DNA of 64,000 bases from Paramecium tetraurelia (Eukaryota; Ciliophora; Oligohymenophorea; Peniculida; Parameciidae): positions 1 through 64,000 of the forward strand of contig NW_001799625.1 in the NCBI RefSeq assembly GCF_000165425.1, read 5' to 3'. A model generated the notes under the pieces. The model did no database searches. It was given only the letters and a program-made list of their open reading frames with translations, and had not been told where the DNA came from. Positions 12,576 through 23,714 of this stretch are shown one piece after another. A program made the translations under genes and the position numbers. Every line of letters begins with the position of its first letter. Positions within the stretch are counted from its first letter, which is position 1.

Positions 12576-13536
12576 TCACATTTAGATATATTTCCTTATT
12601 TTAATTTTCTAAGAATAATAATCCCAAGTAAATAAGTATTCTCCATTATCACTTGATGTTCCATAAATTTCTCATAATGAATCATCTTAAAAATATACTG
12701 ATTATATTTATTAAGCCTCATAGATGTCTGCAGATTCAAAGTTAAACTTTATTAGATTAAGATAAGGTCCATTTTTGCAAATTAGAATAGATTTTTTTGT
12801 AATATATCTTGATGGAAACAAACCATCAAAATTTTCACCCGTATTAGAAACTTAGTTTCTTTCTATTTGAGAAACTAGCCCTTTTCATGATTAAATACAT
12901 AAATTGAAAGATGAGATGTATTTGAATATTAGATAGCAAACATTTCATTGTGAATGAAACTAAGTCTATACCCAAATTTTTGGCTAATTATCTTCTGTTT
13001 TACAATCCATTGTTATAAATTTGTTAAGCAAATCACAAGGATGGATGAATTTAAAGAACAACATATTAATTAATTTCCACCTTAATTTATCCATAATGCG
13101 TATATCCATCCAGTCTCCTCTTTAATTGTCTACTAGCAAGACCATTAGAATGCAGTTTGCACCGCCGATAAAAAGAGATTTTCATCATTAGGGCGTATTG
13201 CTAAACGGAATATGGAGTGTGTATGACTTTTTAATTTCTGTTAGTATTTTGGTAAGGATAAGAGATTAGAAGACCAGATTATGATAGAAGAATCTATTCA
13301 TCTAGTAAAAAATTAATAATTCTTCTTGAAAAAATTATATTTGTAATGTATCTTCTGTAAGTCTAAAATAATTTAATAGTGTTGAGTGAGCCCTATTTAA
13401 ATTGAAATGCTTTTGCATAATTCAGTGAAGAAGTAATCAGTATCTTGTTAATCTAATGAAAAGCCATTATAGTGAAGTGCTCTTCGCTAAATGAATTCTC
13501 TAATTCATAAGTAGGTTAATTTTGATAATTTTTCAT
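12576..13536 (-). pseudogene. Broken WD40-repeat gene, paralogue of the one at 8676
   Basis: Three successive reading frames each align with consecutive parts of the WD40 protein at 8676-10142. The first covers a segment with AFHQINKILITSS, the second one with DSSIIIW and WIVKQKIIYQKFGYRLSFI, and the third ends KIKIRKYIQM, like KLQIRKYKEL in the intact gene. No GT-AG intron explains either frame change (near 13290 and near 12880). Gene-like fragments may extend upstream to about 14060 but are weak. This is a dead duplicate of the intact WD40 gene, placed on the other side of the V-ATPase paralogue. Confidence 0.65.
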
Positions 13537-14137
13537 TTTAGCTTTTTATTGTGTTGAAATTTTTGTAATTAATTAATTAAATAACTCTTTTATTTTTACA
13601 AGATATAAATACATTTTACTCCACAACTAATGTACAATATGCATAAATTAATTTTCAATTTAATGGCTTCTTAATTTTAAGTCTTCCTTATAATTAATCG
13701 ATAAAAATTTTCATTTCTAAGTAAAATCTAATAGCATTCAATTAGAATCATGAATTTGAGAACAAAAAACACTTTTGATCATATTCGATTTCAATTTTTA
13801 GGATATATAATTATTTGAATATCAATTATTATTATATATGTAGCTTTCAGGCCATTCTAATTTGTAATTTTATTAGAAAATGTTTCAATTTTTTGATGCA
13901 AAACAACCTTAAAACTTGTTTTGATGAATTTACCTTCTTTGATAAGTCAGAATAGAGATTATAAATGAAAGATCTAATAGAATTTTAATAGTGTTTGAAT
14001 TGGATTATGTTGAAATTAAATAAATTAGAATACTCGCGCCCAAGAGTTAGTGCATAACTCAACATTTGCTAATTGAAATTAATTAATTAAAAAAATATTT
14101 TAATCTAATCAATTATTAATATATTTATAGGTATAAA

Positions 14138-16457
14138 ATGGATGATTTTGATTTTTTATGTAATTATGATGGACATGATGAGGAGGAGATAATTGGATTT
14201 TGTTTAAATAAAAGTTGCCAATAAGTTACGTAATTCTGTTTGAAATGTTGTTGGGAAAAACACGGAGATCATGAGGATGATTGCAAAACATTCAAACAAA
14301 TATAAAAATTATTGTAAAATAATAAACAATAATAAATTGGACAAAGTGATGATGTGAACAATAAATTAAAATCTATATAATAGATATGTGAATAATTAAG
14401 TCAATCAAAAAATATTGGGTATGAAAAACTAGATGAAATAGAAAAGTATTTAAAGTAAAAGGAATATAAAAGTTGTTTAGGTAATATAAAATTCTTAAAG
14501 AATATCCAAGATGCAAATTAATCGAATTAATGTAAACTAATATTAGTATATTAATTAGAATTGATATTAGAATAGTTGGATAATGTTCTATAAACTTTAA
14601 ATACATTAGGATAACAATAAATACCTAATTAAATAACATCATAATCAGAAAACACTAAAAACATTTAAAAGGCTGAAACGAAAGGTAATCTTATTAATTT
14701 ATCAAATTAGATTAGGAAATTTAAGTTAATATCATTAAATAAGAGGATGAAATAAATAAGAAATAAACTTAAGAATCCCTATAGCCAAAGGAAAAGTTAG
14801 TACCAGTTTCCTTTGGAAATTAACAAATAAATCTGTGCAACAATGATTAAATGCCTAGAGCCAATTCATATTAATCAACTCTTTAAGAATTTTATTCAGA
14901 CCAAACATCATAATTAGTAAATCCGTGCCAAACACTAAATAACTAAAATCCTATTTAATAAAACTCCAAATCTTAATAACCATCTTTGTAAGTTCCTGCA
15001 ACTTCAGTTCCTTAAATTCCAACAAATGATATGTAATTTAGCTCATAATAGATGCCTTAATTTTTATGTATTGTTTTCTTCGATTATAACCATAGAATAA
15101 AGCATGTAGCAAGGATAAATCTAATAAAAGAGTAATAGCTCTCAGTCTTAATAGAAAAAATAAAAATTTGAAGAATAACTCAATAGAGAAATTAGCAAAA
15201 ACCCTGAGTAATTTTAATTTAAATTTAAGGTATTAAAACATGCCTCAACCATTAATAAAACTCACAGATCAAGAATGGGAAAAGTATAAAACTGTTATTT
15301 AAAGTGCATAACATTCCAGTAAGAATATGAAATGAGCATTAGATAAGAATTTTGTTTTGGAGGCTGAAGTGGCTACTTATAATGATGATGAATTAGAAAA
15401 GGTGTTAGAGTAGTGTGATAAATTTCTTGAGTATGATCCACTAAATTTTGAGAAACATTTGTTGAAAGGTTAAATATTATATCCTCATTGTGTTAGGTTA
15501 AACATTAATCAAGGCCAAAAAGTATATAGAAGCCCTTGAATAGAGTGAATTCATCATGGATATGAATCCAAACAATTATCAACCGTATATTTTAAAAGGT
15601 TTGGCATTAAATCAATTAAAGAGATATGAAGAAGCTTTACATAATTATTGCATATCGATTTAAATTGAACCCATTTTTGAAGCGTATTTTTTATAAGGTA
15701 AACGCTTAACTAACATATATCAGGAATATCCTTAATGGCTATTAATTAGCTTGATGATGCAATTGCATCCTTTGAAAATTCTATTAGAATGCGTCCAGAT
15801 ATAGAATTAGGCTATTATCACATGGGTTGTTAACATTTATAAAATTATAGGTCTTGCTTTAATGCGTAAAGAGAAGTATGATTAAGCAATTAAATACTTT
15901 GAAATTGCCCTAAGAATTGCTCCAAAATATGATTAAGCCCTAAAATAAAAAAGTAATTCTCACCTTAAAATTTTAGACTTATGTTTACGGGAACTAGAAG
16001 AACGATAAAAAGCTATCCAAAAGTCAGACGCTTCAATTCAAAGAGCTGAAAGTGAGGAAGTTATCTATTTTAAAAAAGGTTATTCTTAATTGATTACTGT
16101 AGGATTGGAATTGTTTAAGGAATAGAAGTATAATGCAGCATTACCTTAATTTGAAAAGGCTATATAAATTAATAACTAAATGCATGAAGCTCATGTCTAT
16201 AAGGGTAATTAAAATTCTAATTTTTCAGGTGAAACACTAAACCAATTAGGAAGACTAATCGAGGCGGTAAAATCTTTTGACGAAGGACTAAAGATACAAC
16301 CTAGACCATAATATATGATAAAAAAAGGTTTTAATATTTTTTCAATTTTAAAGCTGATACATTAAAAGAAATGAATAATAATGAGGAAGCTCAAATGCTT
16401 TATCAAAAAGCTTAATCAATTATTTCTAAAGAATAGTAAAATCCATTATGGAAATGA
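14138..16457 (+). CDS. TPR-repeat protein with Cys/His N-terminal zinc-type module
   Basis: The protein begins MDDFDFLCNYDGH and shows CLNKSC, FCLKCCWEKHGDHEDDC, a B-box-like arrangement. A Gln-rich middle follows, then from about 15250 a long TPR array (for example GQTLIKAKKYIEALEQSE and GLALNQLKRYEEALHNY). Introns of 22-28 nt separate many repeats, again one repeat per exon; the first is 14685-14710. With them removed the frame is open to TGA at 16455. Two introns (before the PQPLIKL segment and before the last exon) end in AAG. It probably acts as a protein-interaction scaffold. The family is the same as the decaying gene at 6724. Confidence 0.75.
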
Positions 16458-16808
16458 AAATTTCAAAATTATTTTAAATATATTTATAATGTGTAAAATA
16501 ATCTGATTGTCTTCTAGTTCTTTTCAAATGAATTATAATAATTGTATTAATAAGAAAAGATACATTTTATAAAAAAGTATTATATTATCCAATACAAAAT
16601 TATTCAGTTTGTTTAATCATTTTGAAGCTTCTTGATTTTTGTAAAAGATTTTTTATATCTGTAAGTAAATAACTTTTGTTAGAAAAATTTGATATTTCAC
16701 TTATTTGACTGAAAAGTTGGATTTAGGAATTTTCTCACTATTAAATAATCCATTTTATATTTAACGAAATTTTGTACAATGATATTAAAATTAACAAATT
16801 TAAGAAAA
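16458..16808. other. Intergenic stretch
   Basis: AT-rich DNA between two genes on the same strand; no recognisable gene or motif. Confidence 0.4.
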
Positions 16809-19450
16809 ATGCAATAGATTGAGGATGACTTAATTGAAGATGAAGATGTTTTGTATTAAATGTCATAATAAATTATTTCAATCTAATTGAATGAAATACC
16901 TTGTATTAGAGTATTTAATTTTTATATTAAACCTAACATGTTTTTATTATGTAATTTAACTATGATTATACAGTATAGAAAGAGAAATCAACCTAAAAAT
17001 TAATATTATTTTTAGGATTTTAGCATGACACTTTTGATTAATTTTATAGCCACTTTATAGATAAAAAATGCCTCCAAGATAATGCATTTTTCAAGATTAT
17101 TTTGATAAGCAAAAAACAAAATTAGCAATCTTGCTTTCTCATAAATAGTCCATACTCTCTAAAGAAATGCACTGATTTTGATTAAGATTTAGATTAAAAA
17201 ATAATGCTATTTTCTTCTAAAATTAATTTAGAATAAATTTTGGATAATTTTCATGAATATAAAGTTCATCTTGTTGTAAATGGTAAGGAATTATTAGGAA
17301 ATGATTAATAAGAGATACTTTAAAATTTTATCGATAAATAATTATTGTAATTTGGAAAAATCTAATTAAAAAAATAGTACATCTCAATCATCTTTTAAGA
17401 AAAAGTAAACACATTTTCTCTCATCATTGTGAAAGATCTAAAATCTTTGAATTTAATAGATTTATAATTCTTATCAATTGAATTAATCTTAAATACAATA
17501 TTCAAAAATGTTTCCTTTTTTGAGTTTAAGATTTCATAGAATCCCATAGAAGTTAATTATGGTGAAATGAGTTGTCATATGATGAGATAACAAGAAAAAT
17601 TATTAAAAATAGTAAATAACAAAATAGAAAAGCTTTGGATATAATTGTTGAATTTACAATAAATACCTAAAATTGATGAGTGTTATGGATTGTAATTATC
17701 TTTAGGAAAGTACTTAGAGTAGCTTAATGGAATCCTAAATCTATATTTGAAACCAAAATTGTCGGTTTTATGGAAAATTATATATAAAATAAATTAAATA
17801 ACTATGACTTTTGGAAATGCTATTAATAAAGAGTTGGTAAAATTGAATTAATCGCCTTAATTAGAATAATTTTTGAAAATAAAAAATATAGAATTTAAAG
17901 ATCTCAGTATTAAAACTCAATTATTTGACATAAATTAATTGAAAGATGTTAATGAATTTTTTACAAAATATCATAAATATGAATATGATAATGTTATTCT
18001 AGTATCAATTTAGAATTTTGCAATTATTGTAGATTTTTGGAATAAATATTTCAAAAATAACTTAGTGCACAAACTTTTTCAATTGAATCAAATAGGGAAG
18101 AATGTTTAAACTCTACCATAATAGGATTATGAGACAGGAGTCTTCTTATTCGGAAAAAGTAGAGTAGGAAAGAGTACTCTAATAAACTTGATTTAAAACC
18201 CTTAAAGTCTTACTATAAAAAAAGAAATAAATGAATAATGTTATGTCCTTAAAGAAGGGATTAAAACATAATTTAAGATTGATCATGGGTGTATGAGTGA
18301 GACTTAGGCAATTTCGGGTATGGAAATAGATGGTGTTTGGTATTTTGATTGTCCTGGGTTTGATGATAATTTATCTGAGTATAACCGTATTGCTCACAGA
18401 ATTAATTTATACAATTATTTAAAGAAGGCAAAAAAAGTAATTGGTTTTTTAGTTGTGGATGGATCTATAAAAGATGCTTAAATTATTAAAGATACTATTA
18501 ACCCACTTTACGAATTAATGGAAGATAAAAACTAGTTATTATAAGAACATGAAAAATGGCTTTCTTTAATTTTGGTTAAAATTAAGAAAAATGCAAGAGA
18601 GAATTGTATCAAATATTGGGAATAGGCCTATCGTGGATAATTGGATGGTAATTATAGTATTTTTAGATAAATGTATGAAAATAATAATTAATGCGTTGAA
18701 TTTTATAAGGCAAAAAAAAAATTTTTAAATGATGGTGAATAATTTGAAAAACTGAAAAATAATACTAGATAAAAAATAATCGATATAGTTCAAAGATAAT
18801 TGTAGAACAAAGAATTTAAAGTTTAATTTTAGTTGATGATGGAGAACAAATTGTTTTATTTAGTTCAAGATGGAATTGCGATGCTTATCATTAAAGTTTA
18901 GCATATTATGTTAATTTTTAAAAACTAATTCAATCATTATATTTTAGAAAATTAAAGTGATGTTTCATAAAAATAAAAGATTATTAAATAGCTAGAACCC
19001 ATTCTAAAAGAAGATATTAATTAAAATAATTTAGATGTTACTCTACTTAAATTATAACGTTGGTGTCAACAATTAATTGGACATGAAATTAGTTTTTTTT
19101 TCTTGGATTAACTTATTTCAGATGCTACATCTTACCTGAAAATTCTATTTTATACAAAAAATAGTAATATAGCCCCATTCAATATAAATACAGAAATAAT
19201 CAGAAAGAACCTGGAAATCGCAATTGATATAATTAATTAAATTGAGACAAGCGATTAGAATTTGATTAGAATAGGAATGATATCTCTGATACATGTTGTA
19301 TCTTCAGTGCAACAATTATTATTTGAATCTGTATTAATAAATTAAGGTCAGATGTCTGTAGAATAGCGTGTTGATAAATTCAAAAATAGAGTATTAAAAT
19401 TAAAATATGAATTGCATTTGGAATCATAAGCAAGGAATGAAAGAATTTGA
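16809..19450 (+). CDS. Large protein with a central P-loop GTPase domain
   Basis: One intron of 23 nt (ending CAG, about 16951-16973) joins the first exon to a single long frame, giving about 870 residues. The first half is of unknown type and rich in Leu, Lys and Asn. The GTPase core begins near residue 435 with GVFLFGKSRVGKSTLI (Walker A/G1), followed by a G3 motif in YFDCPGFDD. This order resembles translation-factor-related GTPases of the septin/AIG1/dynamin-like group, but I cannot assign a subfamily. The C-terminal 400 residues are helical. GTP binding is likely; partner and location are unknown. No signal peptide or membrane segment is visible. Confidence 0.7.
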
Positions 19451-20119
19451 TTTAAATCAATAATATTTTTAACAATTATTAATGATATTTATTCACATTC
19501 TGGTTGGTCTCTTCCTGTATTAATAAAGTTTAATCCAATATTCTCATTATCAAAGGCTCTGTAGGTTAAATTTTGAAGATAATAGTCCGCTTTTAAGAAC
19601 TTTTTTAGAATCATGTTATCTTATATACAAATATTGAGATTAATTTATATAATTATATAAGACATCAATAAACTTAAATCAATTTTAAATTAAATAAATA
19701 GCTATAGTTGAATATCTCATTAATCCATTAAAAAAACTAAGAATTTGTAGAAAGAATCAAACTTGAATTTTCAAATTATTCAAATAAATAAATGAATAAG
19801 ATAAAATATAATCAAAAGGGCCAAGATTGGGTTTGGAATATTTAACTATATCTAAATTAATTTTAATCAAACCAGAATTCAGACTCATTATAAAACAGAT
19901 CATACAGAATTGAGCAAATACGACTGAAATTTATCTTGAAGTAAACCATTCTTAAGTATTGGAGTTAGTAACATAGAAAGTAAGAATAATAATAATAAAA
20001 TTAATAAAAATTTATGATAAGAGAATATCTATTATTCTTCGATATTTCTAAAATTATTTCATTATACAATCATTATTGTTAGCTTTTTCTCATTAGATGT
20101 TATGTTTGCTTAAGTAAAT
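19451..20119. other. Stretch with weak coding-like fragments, no gene called
   Basis: Two fragments look protein-like. On the plus strand (about 19800-19990) one contains GPRLGLEYLTISKLILIKPE; on the minus strand (about 19490-19615) one contains FDNENIGLNFINTGRDQ. Neither has a convincing start or connects to an exon. They may be relics. Confidence 0.3.
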
Positions 20120-23100
20120 TCATTATTGTGTCTTATTTTTTAATTTTTTTTTTCTTCATAAAATTATGTTTTAAATAAAGTTCGTTTTTAGATAGCTAAA
20201 GTCGATTATAAAATAATACCTAAAGCATAACTTGGGAAATATTATTGTGTGGGTAATAACATTTAAATTCCTTTATTATCTCAAAATCTTTAAATAATTC
20301 AAGATACTATCCTCTGATTAGTTTTTATCCATTAATATCTTCATCTGAAGAATCATCAGAAGTTACTTTAATCACTAATGCTCTTTGAATATTTTAAGCT
20401 TGAAGCTCCTTACTTTCTTTAGTATTTGTAAGGACTGTTTATTGTCTATCTCTCTACTGTAGTATCAATTCCTCTTTCTATTTAATCTTCTCAAACTAGA
20501 TCATCATACTTTATTCAATTGGTTTAAACTCTTATTATGGAAAATGATAAACTTATTTATCAGTAAATCTTTAATTATTTCTCAAGATTTCTTCTTCTAA
20601 ATATTAATTTGTTAAATTATTTTCATCTTCAGAATTATCTTTATCAAATATCTTATTGTACATTTTATTGGCTAATTACTTTTTAATATTGTCTTAATTC
20701 TAATTAATTTCTTAATCTTTTTAATTATAATCAGAGTTAGGTTTAATATTGCTATTCTTAATAGAACGTTGGCTTTTTGAATTTTCCAAATCAAAAGATA
20801 ATTCATCTAATTTATTCGACTTATTATATTGAATTTCTTATGCCTTTTCATTGTGTATTATATAATCTTAGATGCTCTACTTTCTCTTAATCGGCAGTGG
20901 CCCTAACGAACTTTTTTTGTATTATTGAGATGCAATTAATTAATTATTAAATGCCTAGAATTTAGGTCTTTTTTCAACATTATCATCCCTTTCCGTAAAC
21001 AATCTTTTATATTGATTTTATCTGTGTCTTATGGTATCACCTTAATCTGTTTCTTTTCTTTCGAATTTCGATCTGATAGAATTCCTTTTCTTTGCCATTC
21101 TTTATTGTGTTTGTTTAGTATCTGTGTTATGATGAGAAGGTAGAATAGATTTCTATTACTTCCCAAGTTAAAGCAATTGTTCACTAATATTATTTTTCAT
21201 CTGATCTCTCATCCTTAGTTTATGGTTCATCCAAGTAAGGTTACATTTTCTGATTGTTAAAGATATTAAATAATCTATAGTCTTAGGATTAACTCAAAAN
21301 NNNNNGTAGTGTACGCAAACTCAAAAACCTGTAAGCATCGTTCTCTCCTCAATAATCTATAGTCTTATGATTTACTCAAAATTCCAACTTAACTAACTTC
21401 TTCTGTAGGCCATTCTTGATTCTATGTAAGACCATGATCTTAAACAGTATTATGATTCTGAATATTGCGAAGAGATTCATGAGATATACAATTTACTGAA
21501 GTTGGTATATTTGGTATCTACTTAGTGAATTAGTTTGATAGATTATTAGATATTTTTTCATCATATTGTTATTATTATTTAATGGCTACTTGCAATTCTA
21601 GGTTGTATATAATATTTACATTCTTTAATTCCCTCAAGATTGCAGATCTCTTCATTTTTTATTATATATTATATTACACTTTCCATAACAAGGAAGTGAT
21701 GTTTCTTTGTAGATATTCTTCTATCTTCATTATTCCTTAAAGTAAAATTTCTATATTAAGGTAGATTATGTCTCAGTTGATATAATACTTTCGTTCTGCT
21801 TATACCTCCAAAAAGAAGTGGACAATCAAGGACAAAATGTTTTGATTTTTTACAAATTGAACATGTAATTGAAATTTTGCCGTATTATTTTTGTATTCTA
21901 ATATCCTCTTCAAAGTTTTTAAAGGTTTCCTTTGATATAAAGAATATCATACATAATCAATTTAATTCTATTTGATATTTTCAATCAAATGTTCTCTATC
22001 AATGGCTAATACCTTTGTATTTTTAGTGGCAATTGCCTCATATTTGTATTCTGTATTGAGAATAAAATTGAGTTGACCAACCAAACAGGGAGTCTTTAAT
22101 TTTTCGAGGATTCTTTTTTTTTTATTAACAATCACACGCAAATCGATTTTTCCATTAACTAATATGTAGAGCTTCTCTGCTCTCTAATTGGATTTAAATA
22201 GATATTCATCTGGTTATAATTAGATTTCTTTGAATTTTAGACAAAGTGTATTCAATAAAGAATTACTAAATTACTTAAATAAATCTAATTATTTTAGTAA
22301 TTTAATATTTATATCCACAATCATTTGATCTTTTAATTATTATGGAATTTATTCTTGAAATTGAATTACTTCTTATGAAGGTTTGCTCCAAAAATATTCA
22401 AAATATCGTCTGAACTTGGTTTGCAATGAAGCTGATACTTTCTGATTTTTCAAGAATTTATTTAAACTATTCATGTTTGTTTTAAATTACACAGATTATT
22501 TAGACATATCCTAAAATATTTATCCTATACTATTGACTGAATAAGCGAAGGTTGCCGTTGATATCAAAGTCATTATTATACAGAATAGTCTTTCAGTTAA
22601 ATTTACTGGAATGATATCACCATAACCAATAGTTGTCATAGTAACGATACTCCAATAAAATGAAACTACATATCTATCAACCCACATTGAATTGTATAGT
22701 TATTCTTTTATCAACCAAGTTACTGTATTTTTATCTCCCCAATCTCCCCAAACTCCTAATTTATGCCAGATGCAAGCTGAGAAATGAGCACACAATAGTA
22801 TAAAAAAGCTCTAATATTAATGTTATATTACATCAGTTTAATTAATTCGAAAACAGTTGTTTGTTCTTATGTCAATTCCAAACGATTGAATAAAGAGTTA
22901 GTTAATTTTGATATTTGGAATACTTTCAAGATTATAACGAGGTCTAAGTATATAAAAGAGAATTGTCTTCCAATAAAAAATGGTATGATTAGTACCAAAT
23001 CAATTAGAAACTCTCTTTTTAGGTATCTCTTTATTAATCTCTTCCTATTTTTGATCAGTACTCCTTTACTATAAATACAGGTATTAAACTTAATGATGAT

Positions 23101-23686
23101 TTCTAATAAGAATGAATAGCTGGGCAGTTATTCAAAAATGAAATCCTTTAGAACCCAATCCATTTCAACAATTTCCACAAATGATAATCGCAACGAAACA
23201 TAAAATACATTAATTGTGACTACACACAATAGATATATATTCCAAATTATAATTATTGTGTCATCAGGTTCTAACAATATAAACTACATGATTCTCTTTA
23301 GATAATTCCTTCTGTAATCTATTTTAATAAAAGTTATTACATTGCAAGAAGTTAACTTTTTGGTCAAATTTAATCAAAAACGATTATGCTTTGACTTGTT
23401 TAAAATAGCCTCTATGTAAATAATAATTGTAATCTGAAGTGTTATCCTTAAGCAATTTGAAAAATTGACGATTCAGTAATTTAAAGGAAGTAGTAAACGT
23501 TTATTTCGTAATCGCTTAAATAAATTTTAGAACGATAATAATGATATTGAATCCATTAAGTTTCCAAGTGTTATTGAGTTAATTTTAAGAGAATTATCTT
23601 TTGAATAGATTCTGACTCTATTTTTGAAATTAAGTGTCAATTCTCTCTGAATTTTATTATTCCTCATATTATTATGAAATATTCAT
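20120..23686 (-). CDS. Potassium channel, six transmembrane segments with cyclic-nucleotide-binding domain
   Basis: Assembled from several exons. The N-terminal cytoplasmic part leads to LLEPDD and a first membrane segment near IIIIWNIYLL. Segments S2-S6 follow. The pore has the K+ selectivity signature TTIGYGD, preceded by SFYWSIVTM, and S6 reads FAYSVNSIG, as in EAG/HCN-type channels. A cyclic-nucleotide-binding-like domain lies after it (PDEYLFKSN, LYILVNGKI). Downstream is a Cys/His motif CSICKKSKHFVLDC, then a long Gln/Asn-rich tail. It should conduct K+ across the plasma or ciliary membrane. Introns include one ending AAG (21930-21952) and one ending GAG (22809-22831), both needed to keep the frame. 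The tail crosses a 6-N gap at 21300 where the sequence may be imperfect. Confidence 0.8.
21300..21305. other. Assembly gap (6 N) with a short repeat on both sides
   Basis: Near-identical sequence with CTATAGTCTTA (AATAATCTATAGTCTTAKGAT) occurs directly before (about 21270) and after (about 21350) the gap. This suggests a join between overlapping contig ends, not missing DNA. It lies in the K+ channel tail. Confidence 0.6.
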
Positions 23687-23714
23687 AATTTATATATTTA
23701 TATTTTATATCATT

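Noticed and set aside
14373-14606. Minus-strand ORF with membrane-like composition
   Set aside because: It lies antisense to the first exon of the TPR gene and reflects AT-rich codons only.
22820-23074. Plus-strand ORF of 84 codons
   Set aside because: Antisense to the S4-S5 region of the K+ channel.
21561-23686. K+ channel as a pseudogene ending at the TGA at 21561
   Set aside because: A 22-nt intron just upstream moves the frame and the coding tail continues to 20120; other breaks are also introns.
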